From positions 55,633,646 through 55,697,645 of the forward strand of contig OZ022256.1 of the NCBI GenBank assembly GCA_963978905.1: a stretch of DNA of 64,000 bases. Direction: 5' to 3'. Made by a program: the position numbers and the translations under genes. Below, in pieces: positions 43,751 through 54,870 of this stretch (the stretch's first letter is position 1; every line of letters starts with the position of its first letter). The notes under the pieces are model-generated. The model did not search any database. It saw only the letters and a program-made list of their open reading frames with translations, and was not told the origin of the DNA. This stretch comes from Trichostrongylus colubriformis. Taxonomy: Eukaryota > Nematoda > Chromadorea > Rhabditida > Trichostrongylidae.

Positions 43751-44136
43751 TTGATAATATTTCCAGTACACGGGCCCTGAACAAGTGGCATAGTGCAGAC
43801 TGGTGGAAGAGCAGGTGGCACGGGTCGGAGAGTCAGCGACGGTGGAGGGAGGAGGGATATAGGAGGGGGAGGTGAGATAGATATAGTTGGGGGACGGAGG
43901 GGTGGTGGGGGAGGAGGGAGATGAGGCACTGCAGGTGAAGGATGCAGAAGGGGCGCTGTAAAAGGGACCACAGGCGCTGGTACTGGAATGGGCGACTGAA
44001 GTTGGAGTGGCGGCAAATCTAAATGTAGTCGGAAATAAATGCCTTGACGAGGTGAAATGGTGAGAGAAAAACACTTACGTGCTACACTCGTTCTAGTCGT
44101 TGTTAAAACCAGGAAAATGACGTGAAAGAGTTTCAT
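43751..44136 (-). pseudogene. Proline-rich Kunitz gene, first half only (copy D)
   Basis: Exon 1 (44136-44079) encodes a signal peptide starting MKLFHVIFLVL and ends in phase 1. Exon 2 (44018-43751) follows after acatttag and encodes about 70 Pro-rich residues, then CTMPLVQGPCTG, the first two Cys of a Kunitz domain with eight residues between, and stops in phase 2 at a gtaagt donor. Both intron phases equal those of the intact Kunitz genes, so common origin is firm. The P1 residue is Thr, where the others have Arg. I find no exon with the second half: the next acceptor (gctaattacag) leads to nine codons and a stop, and the block like Kunitz intron 2 at 43.32-43.44 kb leads only to transposon fragments. 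It is either a broken gene or its last exon lies out of reach. Confidence 0.65.
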
Positions 44137-44720
44137 TGACGTGAAGGATTATCTAAATAGGTATTTCCAAGGATGGGATGATCTGTGAAGCGCTTAGGGT
44201 ACACATAATGATAGATTGTTAATTTCATGTGTATAGAAATGGCAAGCCAATGGATGCACCCTTTTTCATTCACACGTCTTTTTCATAACGTTACAATGTG
44301 CATAATTGTATTCGACAAAGCTTTTTCTACTCTATAAAACCCTCTTGTCAACGAATCATTCACTTATTTTATATATATTCAAGGTACAGGAATGGAATTT
44401 CTAAGAGAACAAATCTGCGCACTCAGTACCTAACCGGAGTTTTTATCGAGCAGTTTTGGTTAAACAGAAAATCTTTACTACAGAAATGTGTTGATCAGCA
44501 GTGTATTATTTCCCCCATATGACTCGACCGAGAGAAAATCAACTTTTCCAGGCATGGGCGGTAAGAAAAGAACAGCAGATGACAAACATGCAGATTTTTC
44601 TCCCGGTTGCTCCATAACTAAGCCTTAACAAATAATATCGAACGTGAAAATTATTCGTAAAACAAATGAAGGGCTTTCGTGGAGCAGAAAATGGTTCATC
44701 GATTGCATACTTGTAACTTA

Positions 44721-44800
44721 CAGTTAGTGCCGTAAGAGTGTTAAAAATCGCGCGAAAACGCGTTTTCGCGCGATTTTTAACACTCTTACGGCACTAACTG
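44721..44800. repeat. Perfect 80-bp palindrome without loop
   Basis: 44721-44760 (cagttagtgccgtaagagtg...) is followed directly by its exact reverse complement at 44761-44800. The centre is cgaaaacgcgttttcg. It is unlike the other TIR families here. Confidence 0.92.
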
Positions 44801-45846
44801 TTAGTAGAAAAGAAGTGGAACGTTGTGAAAAAAGCATAAAATATAATACTGAACGAGCGTTTTGTACAGCGGTACATAATAGACGGGAATGGAGATGAAT
44901 TTCGAATTGTACAATGAGCAAGAATAAAACCTTGAGAGATATCTATTTGTGATCGTGGACTGTAAGTGGACAGGACTGTGACAGAGCGATTTCGAATGAA
45001 CTGACGAAGTGGACCAGCTCAGCTAGGCGTATTACCGACTCTTTATATCCAAAATTGGAACGCAGCTATGACGTTCATGTGTCATGCGTTATCCGGGCAC
45101 TTGATTGAATTCCTAAACAGGCGTTCTGAAGCATTTTGCTTGCTTTTGGTGGGTACGATTTTAACCAAAGCCTTTCACTAGGAATGGCGAATATTAGCAG
45201 TAATATGCAATTAACAACTATTCCTTCAAATCGATTACCAACATTCACAATTTCTCCGGTACTGTAACAAATTAATTAGTTGGCGACTATGTTCCCACAG
45301 CCGTTTTGATTGCTCATTTTTACACCGAGTCTTTTATCGCGAGAACCACTGTGATAGACCATTCGGAAGCACTTTTTCTACCATACAAGAACCATGAGAC
45401 AGTATCTTTTAGGCAAAAGGTCACTCTATTATGTGCGAGACAAAGCTTTTAATGCTGAATATTCTTTTGATTACATACCTTTAAAATCTACTCTCACTGC
45501 GGCACAAAACGACGCTGTCAACACTGGCCGTTCGTCTGTGGCAAAAGCTACCAAGGTAGGCTAGAGAAACTTGAGCCGTGTAAGGAAAACATGGTATAGA
45601 TCTAAAGACAGATAAGGAAATCGATTTCAAAGGTATAGCAGAACTTCTATCTCGAGAGCATCATTCAATAGAAAAAACCGCTGAGTTACCTAAGGCTGCT
45701 TCTCCCAATCCCGTAGTGTAGCAGAACCCATCGTACTCCTCGAACTTTGTGCTAACAGATCATCACCATCACCGTTTGCTGCTTTTCCCCGTGAAAATGC
45801 TGTCTCCAACATCACACATCAGAAGCATTTCCAGCAGATCATCTTT

Positions 45847-45922
45847 ATTTATTTATTTATTTATTTATTATTTATTATTTATTATTTATTATTTATCTTT
45901 TATTTATTTATTATTTTCGGAA
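45847..45922. repeat. (TTTA)n microsatellite
   Basis: About 75 bases of tttat/ttat units, interrupted once by ctttt. Confidence 0.9.
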
Positions 45923-45994
45923 TTTGAACTTTTGTAAGCTGCTGATCGTCGCAGAAGTACGCGAAGCGAAGGCTGAATTATGGGCAAAAGCATC

Positions 45995-46068
45995 GGTCTC
46001 GAACGGGGCTCGAACCCGTACTCCATGCTTTCCGGGCATATTGCCAATCCATTACACTACCGAGAACC
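45995..46068 (-). tRNA. tRNA-like sequence, probably a degenerate tRNA or tRNA-derived repeat
   Basis: On the minus strand the ends pair as ggt(t)ctcg / cgagacc (seven pairs if one T is bulged). A T arm acggg-ttcgagc-cccgt is perfect, and a five-pair anticodon stem tatgc/gcatg encloses ccggaaa. The would-be anticodon is GGA (Ser), but position 33 is C instead of T, the acceptor stem has an extra base, and GGA-Ser tRNAs are not normal in eukaryotes. I think it is a pseudogene. Confidence 0.45.
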
Positions 46069-46488
46069 CTTTAACCCAAACACAGCTTCTTATTGGTATA
46101 TTTATCATAGCTCATCGACTTACCATTTATCATAGCCTTTGCCTATATCTCGGCACTCTTGTACGAGGCCCAGCAACTTCTTCAAGTCCAGACCACACGG
46201 TATTTAGGAAATGGCGTTGATTAAGAGAAAAGTGAAAGTTGATAGCAATGGCAGATAATTCACAGCTAGTTTGTTCATCGAATAATTGTTGTATATTAAT
46301 TTTTCTTATTCTAGAGAAAACAGTGGGAACTCAGTCCCAAGCCTAATTATTGAAAAATCTTTCGGTAGATTGTTTTGGGAATCTTTATTGTCAAAGCAGT
46401 CGTAGACAACGTTCGAGAATGTTGAGTGGAATAAAGGAATTTCTTAACAGTGAGTTAAATCGTTTCCAGAAACATCGAACGTCTCAGA
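46069..46488. other. Downstream of Kunitz gene A; nothing else seen
   Basis: This stretch probably holds the 3' UTR of the gene starting at 48176. Parts resemble 52200-52380 and 60430-60570 in the other duplication blocks (for example tcgtag.caacgtt.gagaat). Confidence 0.5.
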
Positions 46489-48176
46489 TTATTCAGAGCA
46501 TTTCTTTTTGCAGTCTTCTTCAGTTTCGAAATTGTTATCATTGCCCTGACAACCGCCATAGATGAACATAATGCACTTTTTTTCCTTGGTGGAGTAACCG
46601 AATCTGAAAAGGAACGGATTACTCGGCTCCGCTTAATGTTGCTGTGTGTGAAGGGCAGTATAATTACAGTGTCTGTTAAAGAATCTCCACTTGATGTAAT
46701 TCTGCGCCGCTGCATTGCACCGACACTGAATTGTTATGCCATCAATGGCATTAATCTTAAATTGTGAGGAAAGTCTTGGCCTCGACCTTTTGCAATTTTA
46801 TCGCCGTGAGGTGCAGGTGGAGGTGGTGTAATGACAGGTAGCGCGTACTCTCAGTCTTGTGGTGCGGGGAACATTACCTCCTGGCTAACCAAGTCTTTTA
46901 TCCCTTCAAGGTAAGTGATTTGGTATCAGACTCGATTAGAAGAATAGATTCACTGACTTGTATATCGGCTGACCCACACTACCATTGCATAGGCCAAATC
47001 GCATTCACCTTCCACCACGATTCTGAATGGAACTAGAAGGCGTGGCGTATTCCCAGATTGATTAACGCCAATAACTTTATTGTTTGAGTTTTTATCTCCA
47101 AGAGATTACAACTCGCCTTGAAGTTCGTCTTTTCACAGTGCATTGCACGAACACTTCAAATGTCTGCTACAAGTCATAACACTCTATGGGCGCCACATTC
47201 TTGAATCAACTATCCACATTCTTAGGGAATGGATTAATTAGCTCTAGCTGATGTCTAGCTAGCGTTATGTGTGAGTGGAGGCTTCAGTATGAGACCCGTT
47301 CGAAGTTTGGAAGAAAATCTTCTTCCAAACTTCGAACGGAGATTTTGATTTTGAAGAAATGCAGTGTGCATTGCTACTGCGTGGAGTCGGGCGGCGCCAT
47401 TCCTTGTAACTTAACGAATCCAAGCTGTGTGAGGTAGCAACCACCAGTACTTTTAGACTTCCCTTTTATCACTTCTTGCTGATTTAATTGAAGCACCATG
47501 ACCAGCTAAGATTTTGAGTAATTCAGTCATATTTTTGAAGCACATAAAACCAAAAACGGAATGTTTCACCCGACGTGATGTTTTCTGCCATTGGACTGTT
47601 TCCGTTTGTGGTGGGCTCTGTTGCTGTTTGAAACTCGTGAAGCGAATACAAAAAGACTTATTGACTCAGCATGCAAACAGAACTAATTCGAAAACATTAT
47701 GGATTTCCCAAAAAAGCTCAAAAACAACCGTTCATCTATATAGAGAGCTCAATATATCAAATCTTTTACTGATGCGCTCTTGAATCTGGATTTGTCTTGC
47801 AAACGCGCAAAATCTTGTTGGAACTTCTCTTCAACTTGGTAACTGAACGTCAAGTTTTGTCCCCCCCCCCCCCCCACCTCCTCCTCCTCTCGTGGAATTT
47901 GATAACGATCTTACTTTCGATGTGCTGCACGGCATGGTCCAGGATCGAGTTCCTTACGGCACAGCTCGTCCAACGAGAAAGCTAAATAGATCCATTGATG
48001 AAAGCTAAACAGATCCATTGATATCTTTTCGCAGTTGACCTGCATTTTCTAAACTATTATTCTGAGAAATCTGAAGTGTTCTGAAAGGAAGCCATGGGGA
48101 AAGTAAATCTGCATAAAGTTAGAATTTGCCTACCAATTGTGAACACAGCAAAAAGTACGAATAGAAGAAGCTTCAT
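46489..48176 (-). CDS. Secreted single-domain Kunitz protease inhibitor A
   Basis: Three exons: 48176-48134, 47981-47915 and 46603-46489 (minus), intron phases 1 and 2, 74 residues. Exon 1 is a signal peptide ([14 protein letters not shown]). The mature part is one Kunitz/BPTI domain with the canonical spacing C-8-C-15-C-7-C-12-C-3-C, split by intron 2 within the second loop. The reactive loop reads GPC-R-A, so P1 is Arg, which in this family indicates inhibition of trypsin-like serine proteases. The second half has [10 protein letters not shown] and [11 protein letters not shown], the most conserved Kunitz core. Intron 2 contains a 15-base poly-G (sense) tract near its donor. It is the left-most intact copy of a tandem array; the target and tissue are unknown. 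Confidence 0.9.
47296..47339. repeat. Perfect inverted repeat in Kunitz A intron 2
   Basis: ccgttcgaagtttggaaga (47296-47314) is inverted exactly at 47321-47339 around a 6-base loop. It can form a stable hairpin in the pre-mRNA. It is absent from the matching introns of copies B and C. Confidence 0.85.
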
Positions 48177-48502
48177 TGTGTGGGTCAAGTTCCCTCCTGG
48201 AATGTCTGTGTAAGCGATAGCAGCTCAAACACAAAATGAACCATGAGAAGCCATGAGAATCGAGGTGTTTCCAGGAGACATATACCGTGAAATGGGTGTG
48301 AAACGTGTATCCGATAAGATATGAAAATAGCGGAACACGAAATGACTTAACCAATAGCTATTCGTGGGAAATGTTATGGGAAAATCACATGATCACGTGA
48401 ATTCTTAGACGCTTGAGGTTTACTCATGCTTTTTTCCAAGAATTCGCCCTTGCCACCTGTTGTTCCCCCCTTTACAAAGCTCTAATGGAAACAATGAATC
48501 AT

Positions 48503-48640
48503 CCCATACAGCCTAACAGCAATAGGTAGGACATGGCACACGGACTTGGGTGTGATTGTATTGCGGGGTCCACATGAGAGTTTGATGCACCCTCACACAA
48601 GTCCGTTGGCCACGCCCCATGTGCTGTGAAATAGACTGTA
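48503..48640. mobile_element. Diverged MITE, 'gatagggcgtggcc' family, copy 3
   Basis: gacatggcacacggacttgg at the left and caagtccgttggccacgccc ... aatagactgta at the right are inverted. It sits just upstream of Kunitz gene A, in the space corresponding to where copies B and C have short upstream regions. Confidence 0.6.
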
Positions 48641-49899
48641 CATATCTGTCGGTTCCGGAAATCTGGCATAAGGGGATAGCCAAGGAACGCAGAGTAGATT
48701 TTGACAGAAGACGTCATAAGCGGTAATTTTTGTCTACTGAGGAATACGAATGTAAGGTGCGACGTAGTGCAACAGTTCAAACCATAAAAAATAGCGGAAT
48801 TAAAACTTCCTCCACCACCATGAAGAGCATGTGCATTACTAAAGGGAGCGAAGCGAGCGGCGAAACCAGCTACGTTTGTCAACCGTATGCGTCCTTCGTT
48901 CCTTCCCATCCACACGCCGTACATACGAAGCTGCATGACCAGAACGCATCGGAAAGAAGCCGCTATTGGAAAACTCTAGACGCGTTTTTCGACGCGATTT
49001 TCCTCACAGATTATTCTTTGAATCGCATTTCATTCGCGGAGGACAAGCCTACACCTGATCTCTCTCATTACTTCTGAGGATGTCTTCGGATATCCTTATG
49101 ATGAAATTACAGCCTCATGCTATTCCCAAGAAAAAAAGATACAAGGCAGTAATTTTACAGCATCCACGAATTCCGTGGTATAGCGAAGGCATGAAGATCT
49201 TCACAAAAGTAATGCTTTTCAAGCCTAATCTTGTTCTAAAATTGGTGCGAAATGGTCGCAGTAGGGTGTTCGGGCACAAATCGCTGGCAAGACTCGATGC
49301 TGTGCTGCTGTTCAAACAAGAAATGATGTCAACAGATGGGCACTGAACAGATGGCGTTGATCCGCTTTTATCAGGATTTTTTCATTCAATTCGATTGTGC
49401 AAATACCTCGCGCTCTACACATACACATAAATAAATCCATTATACATTCGAAGGTGAAGTTTATTGAGGGGTGATTCAGTGCTGTCAATGTCAAATAACC
49501 AACCGAAGTGCAGAAAACTGCTTTAGAAAGAGTCACACTTTCCTAAAACGAGATGTGTTTGAATGAATGTAGCATATTCATTCCTGTTAGTGGTGTAGAT
49601 AGTTTCTTTAAGCCTGCTTAACGATAACGTTGAATAATATTTTTATAGTCAACTAATTATAAAAGATGATGCAGGTAGGAATGAATAACAATGGGTATGC
49701 AGTAACAAATGACAAATAACGGTAAAATCATGTTGTTGCAGCACCGAATCGACGGAATCGTTTTCAATATTTGAGAAGTACACGGAAAGTGTAAAGTGCG
49801 CAGCGAGAACAAAAAAGAAGGAAGGGGTTGGCGAAGAGAACTGGATATTGTTACTGAAAAACCAGGAAGTCTTTGGATGTTTCTGGCTGCTGGTTCAAC
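48641..49899. other. Duplication-block DNA, no supported gene
   Basis: The plus-strand frames at 48730-49077 and 49080-49346 have no known domain. The part 49190-49550 is related to 62370-62660 in block C (for example cttttcaagcctaatcttg, cgatgctgtgct, gtcaaataacca.ccgaag), with indels that break any common frame. Confidence 0.5.
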
Positions 49900-50032
49900 C
49901 TCATAATTTCTACACTCTTGTGTAAAGTGTTCTTTTTTTGTTTGGCATGCCGTCTCAATAATAAAACTGTAGCACTGGTTATCAACACAAAATCTATGAG
50001 CTTTATAGGAGTTGCAAGGTTTACAGACCGTT
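49900..50032 (-). CDS. Cys-rich exon candidate, block A
   Basis: After an acceptor-like gtctctag, the minus strand encodes VCKPCNSYKAHRFCV, then DNQCY and a further ACQ, five Cys in about 30 residues. Block B has the counterpart at 54740-54870 with most of these residues kept (HRFCVGNQCYS). Conservation of this phase suggests it once coded a small Cys-rich secreted domain; a second open phase overlaps it (MSLERSVNLAT...), also conserved. There is a TATA-like tataaaag just upstream in both blocks. I could not find a start or partner exon, and the acceptor AG is lost in block B. It may be a relic. Confidence 0.3.
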
Positions 50033-51104
50033 CTAGAGACATACATAAGGAGGTTATGAAGACATAAGGAATGAACCACTGGCCGTCAAATGTGGTGAGC
50101 ACTTTTATAGTTGAATCAATTCACAAATTTAAAGCCACATCACATATCTTTATTTGAAATCAGTAATATACCACACATTCCTGGCCGGCAACAATTTGTG
50201 AGGCATTTTGTATTTATTTTTATTATTTTCCCACAATCAGAATAAAGCGAATGCACGGTGATCAATTATAAAACAATGAAAATGTGAGAAAACAAGAGGC
50301 GGTTAAAGTGGATTACATGTTTTGACTACAGTTCCTGTTCCCATAGAAATGGCGACAGCATGATCCCAGAGTTTTGCAGACACAACACCAATGGTAGCAA
50401 AATTAGCAGGGATTTGTAGTACCAGGCGTGGCCCATTTTTATCAGCAAAACGTAAAACCGATAAGCAGAGCTACATAATAATTTAACGACATTGCATTCA
50501 GCTATGTAATAGGACATGTGACAAGGGATCCCACGAAGCTGACATAATACCCCAACTTTGTTCAGCGTTTCAACTAAATTAAATAAGCCATCTAATAAGT
50601 AGAGTTTATAGGTTAGTTTGTCCTCTTCCAATCAACCAATATATGAACCAGAACCTTCAATTAGACTGCCAGGTATTTTAGAAAAGGAAGTTTACTTCCA
50701 CTTAAGGAAGTCACAGCTCAACGGTTTGGGGTTATTGCCCTAACAACAAGCTATCTCCGTCGAACGCGGACATATTAGGCGTATAGGGTGTTCTCTAGAA
50801 GTGATGAGATGTAACACGAGCAGATCGTGTAACTCTGAACAGATTTGTCTATGGTAGAAATGCAAATGCTTCTACGAATTGAACAGCAAAAAATTTTTTT
50901 GTAGTCTCTCGGTTTTTCTCAATTAGTAATTTCAGCTGTGGTTTCTTTTGGAGATTTGAATGGTTTGAACCAGTTCCAGTATGCAGAACGTTTATTTGGA
51001 TGCGAACATTTATCAATGATAGTCGTTCTTAACGCTTTCGAGAAGCAAATAAAAAGAAAACTTTCGAAAAGCAAGTAAGACGTTCGTCGATTGCAGAGGC
51101 GTGT
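50033..51104. other. Duplication-block DNA, no supported gene
   Basis: 50150-50600 parallels 54960-55200 plus 56430-56600 in block B. 50740-50850 parallels 56700-56830 and 63780-63890. Frames here differ between blocks. Confidence 0.5.
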
Positions 51105-51240
51105 GACCTTCAAAAAGTGCAAGATTTACTGCACGTTTCCATGGTTCTGAATTAATTAGCGCTGCTTTCACAACCGCCATAAATGAAAAAAACCCACTTG
51201 TTCTCCCACCAAGACAAACGTGGCGGAAATAGAATGGATA
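51105..51240 (-). pseudogene. Decayed Kunitz second-half exon
   Basis: The minus strand reads WVFFIYGGCESSAN, then an in-frame TAA where the intact copies have Asn-Asn-Phe, then FRTMETCSKSC. The YGGC core and the last two Cys are in place. The third Cys of the domain is replaced by Trp, and the stop truncates the domain. No first-half or signal exon was found nearby. It is a relic of a further Kunitz copy between genes A and B. Confidence 0.75.
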
Positions 51241-52378
51241 CAGCAGGATAGAACACCTGCTCCAGAAAGTGGCTATGTTACATTTAAGTAAAGAACAAAG
51301 ACAACCAGACGTAACCCTGGCGAAAATTCGTCCAGCGAGTAGAGACAGCATGAGCAGCAGGGCCAGAAATTTGCCATGGCTCCAAGAGGCCTTTTTCCCA
51401 TACGGGTTTCGTCACAGATCTCTTCTGAACTCGAGCGCTTGTTTACAAATAATATGGTTTCTTTGGCTTCCCAGTCCTCACTTTCTCCTTACCCCCACCG
51501 GGGCAGAGCAAACCGTTACCGGTGTAAAGCAAAAAAAAAACAGTGGCGAAACACGGGACGTTACTTCTAGTTATCTATGTCTTGTTATATCCTTAATGTT
51601 CTTCAAGATATCAAGAAGGGGACGGGAGAATAATTAAAGCTTAGTAGAGATTTTTGAAAAAATTCGCTTCTGACGGAAAAGCTTCACTTATGCTGAGTGA
51701 TTTGTTCCGGAGAATGCCTATAGAGCAGCTTGCCATCAGGCAAGAGAGTGTGCTGTATAAACAATGATCAAATTAATGAGCCGTGTTGAACCCCATTGAA
51801 ATGCGCCTAGCGATGATACCTTTTTCAGTGTCTACTTGACAGTACTAGGTAACTGCTTTTATAAGATACTACTTACCAGGAAAGGGTTTCAAATTCCCAT
51901 GGATCATTGAATTGAGACCCATATGGATCGATAAAGCTCTGAATGCTTATTATAGTTCTGAAAACCAAAATCGCAAATTACCATAATGGGGCGAGCTGGG
52001 AGAGGTCAAAGTTTGCTGTGATGCCTCATTAGCGAGTCCTTTTGCCATTGTACTCCTCAAACCTCGGGCTAAGGTCATCACCTTGCCCGCTCGCTGCCTT
52101 TCCGTGTAAAAAAAAACTGTCTCCAACAACAACGGACACCTCGGAAGCATGTCCAGCAATTGATTTGTGAAGTTTTGATTTTTGTTAACTGCGGATTTTC
52201 GCGAAAACGGTGGAAACACGGTCCCCCTATTTATTCAAAAATCAGCTAATTCACTTGGAGATTCCTTTGAAAACGTTTATTGTCGGCGCAATCGTAGATA
52301 ACGTTCAAGAATGCTCAGTTGATTTAGAGACTATGCTTAAGAGTTACTCAAGTCGTTTACAGAAACATCCACAACGTC
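51241..52378. other. Boundary between duplication blocks A and B
   Basis: 51370-51660 parallels 62990-63110 and the ends of blocks B (56900-57060) and C. From about 51950 the sequence matches the 3' flank of the Kunitz genes again (related to 45.7 and 60.2 kb). No gene is supported. Confidence 0.5.
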
Positions 52379-54536
52379 TCAGAACCCTTCGGAGCATTTA
52401 CTGTTGCATTCTGCTTTAGTTTTGAAATTATTACCATTGCCTGCGCATCCGCCATAGAAGAACACAACGCACTTCTTCTGTTTGGTGGAGTAACCGTATC
52501 TGGAACGGATTGGTTTACTTGACCTTGCTTGATATTACTGTGTGTGAAGGGCTCTATAATTGCAATGAATATTAAAGAATGTCCACATGATGTAAATCTG
52601 CGCGGCTGCATTGCCTCGACATTGAGTTGTCATGAACGTCATTGATACTGAGTTGCGAGGAAAGCTTCGCCTTCTAATTTTTTTGCAATCTATCTTTGAG
52701 AGGAGAGGGCGGAGGTGGTGACAGGTAGCGCGCACTCCTACACTTTTGGTAAGGGGAGCATTGCCCTCCGGCCAACCAGGACGAAAGACTTCGTCCAATT
52801 CATTCAATTATCCCAATTCTTTACCTCCAGGATAAATGAATTAGTACCAGACTCTTTGGAAGGATAAAAGCACTGACTTGTAAATCTGCTGGCCACGCTA
52901 GCACTGTATAGGCTAAATCGCATTCACCTTCCACAACGATTCTGAATGGAACAAGAAGGCTTGGCTCATCCCGGAATTGAGTAAGGCCAACAACTTTATC
53001 GTTTAAGTTTTTATAATATCTACAAGAGTTCCAACTCGCCTTGACGTTAAATCTCGGCTACAAGTTACCGTTTTTTTTGAGCGTCACGCTCTTAATTCAA
53101 CTAGGCACCATTTTTATAATCTAAGCCGGCGTTCATACTTTGCGGTACCGGCCACAGGGCGTGACTGCGTGTCTCTGCGTCTCCGACTGTTCCACCATGT
53201 CTCGTTTCCTAGGTCGTCTGTGCACCTCCCCCGTGCCACTCTCTTCGCTCTGCCGGTGAACGCAGCCACGCTCGGCCGGAGCAAAGTATGAACGCCGCCT
53301 AGCGTATCCAAGTTATGTTACGTAGCAACCACATATATACAGGGGCGCCAAAAAAAGTAATTTTGCTCACAGCTCACATTCGCCAAGTATACAAAACATA
53401 GGGAAACGAAAGAGATAAACGTATTGGGAAAAGTAGCCCCAAAATGTTCCCCTAGAGGCAAGATCGAGCTGATCAACCCTTATAAAAATATGGAGCATTC
53501 AATCGGCGCAGTCGGGCTTCAGGGCACCTACGGTATCGAGGTCCGCTCAAAACAGTGGAGCCTGGTTCCGTGGTAGGTCTCGTGTGAGAGGCTTCCTAAA
53601 GATTGGCCCTTCGGTTCATGAAAGTCACAGAGCCCTTGCTGCTTGGACAACGCTGCTATGATCCGAAGTGTCATCATTTTTTATGCCTCAGATTCGGTTC
53701 CGGAGGGGTTTCAGTGGGAATGGCACGTTTTGGTTCCTGGGAAGGAAGGGTGTTTGGAGCCATATGAAAGCGGATTTTCAAGGAAACTAGCTAATAAGAA
53801 TCCCTTCAGGTATCCAGAGTGAACGGACTTTAGCAAGGTTCAGAACGAGGGTGGCGAAACCTAGGATTTTGCCGAGTTGAGGTGACACATCATGTTCAAG
53901 CCGAAGAAGCCCCGATCCTGTTTGTGCAGATGGCTTCCACAGAGTTTAGTGATAGTATGAGGTGTGCTCTTGAATTCGGAGATGGAAATACCTCGTTAGA
54001 ATCTGCTGAAGTTCGTCCAATGTAAGGCTGAAAATGGAGGGAAAAATTACTTTTTTAGCACCCTCTGTATAGGTACGCCATGACCAACCGAAATTTCGAG
54101 CAAGTCATTTTCACTTTGGAACATGGAATTCCCAAAAAAGCCCGAAAAGCAACGGCTCATCTATTATATGGAGAGCTCAATGCTTTTGAATTTGGAATTC
54201 TCTCGCGAACACGCAAAACCCTTCAGAACTATTTTCAACCAAGATGAATAAACAAAACGCCAAGTTTGTTCCCCCATGTGGAGTTTGATTGCCATCTCAC
54301 CTTCGAGTTGTTGCACGGCATCGTCCAGGATCGATTTTCTTACGGCACACGGCGTCCAACGAGGAGGCTAAACTGATGCATTAGTATTTCTTCATGCTCG
54401 CATTTTCCTGCATTTTCTAGACTATTATTCTGAGCAGCTAAACTGATTTGATCACAGGGAAAGTAAAACTACATAATGTTAAAATTCGCTCACCAATAGT
54501 TAACAAGGCAAAAAGTATGGCCAGAAGAAGCTTCAT
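52379..54536 (-). CDS. Secreted single-domain Kunitz protease inhibitor B
   Basis: Three exons: 54536-54494, 54367-54301 and 52499-52379 (minus), phases 1 and 2, 76 residues. The signal peptide is [14 protein letters not shown]. The Kunitz domain has perfect Cys spacing 8-15-7-12-3. The reactive loop is GRC-R-A, P1 Arg. The core has [10 protein letters not shown] and [11 protein letters not shown], and the C-terminus extends four residues past the last Cys. Intron 2 (1.8 kb) contains a TIR element at 53123-53300 and lacks the long G tract of gene A. Closest to copy C by inspection (shared DAVCR and RRYGYST contexts). A TATA-like tataaaagg at about 54904 lies upstream of the Cys-rich segment at 54740-54870, not directly at this start. 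Confidence 0.9.
53123..53300. mobile_element. TIR element in Kunitz B intron 2
   Basis: aagccggcgttcatactttg at the left, gcaaagtatgaacgccgcct at the right, with the shared core (gcacctcccccgtgccactc). A related element sits at the matching place in block C (61264-61444) but not in block A. Confidence 0.75.
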
Positions 54537-54739
54537 TGTGTGGGTCAAGTTCCCTGGAATGTCTGTGTAAGCGATAGTAGCTCCAACTCAAAATGAACCA
54601 TGAGAAGCCATCAGAATCGAGGTTTTCCAGACAAGTAAACAGTGAAATGGGTGTGAAGCATGTATGGTAAGATATAAAAATACCAGAGCTTATACTATTG
54701 TAGAGGTGTGAGGGAAACCTTTACCAACATAATGTGTTT

Positions 54740-54870
54740 ACCTTTCTTGGCATGCCATATCAATAGTATCACTGTAACACTGGTTACCAACACAAAATCT
54801 GTGAGGTTTACAGAAGTTGCGAGGTTTACAGACCATTTTAAAGACATAGGGAGGTTATGAAAAAGCATTG
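54740..54870 (-). pseudogene. Cys-rich exon candidate, block B
   Basis: The counterpart of 49900-50032: VCKPRNFCKPHRFCV, then GNQCYS and ACQ, followed by a possible donor (aggtaaac). Relative to block A one Cys has moved (C-x2-C becomes C-x5-C), and the acceptor is ctttaa instead of ctctag, so splicing as in block A is not possible. It lies 200 bp upstream of Kunitz gene B. Confidence 0.3.

Larger units (their letters stand above)
44137..45994. other. No supported gene; palindrome and simple repeat
   Basis: Contains the 80-bp palindrome at 44721-44800 and the TTTA tract at 45847-45922. The segment at about 45660-45845 is related to 52010-52160 and 60160-60380, which marks the start of the first Kunitz duplication block. 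Confidence 0.5.

Noticed and set aside
46455..46715. 86-codon minus-strand frame with relatives near 52.4 and 60.6 kb, first taken as a conserved small protein
   Set aside because: It is a different phase over the third Kunitz exon; the real phase has canonical Kunitz Cys spacing after the ttttcag acceptor.
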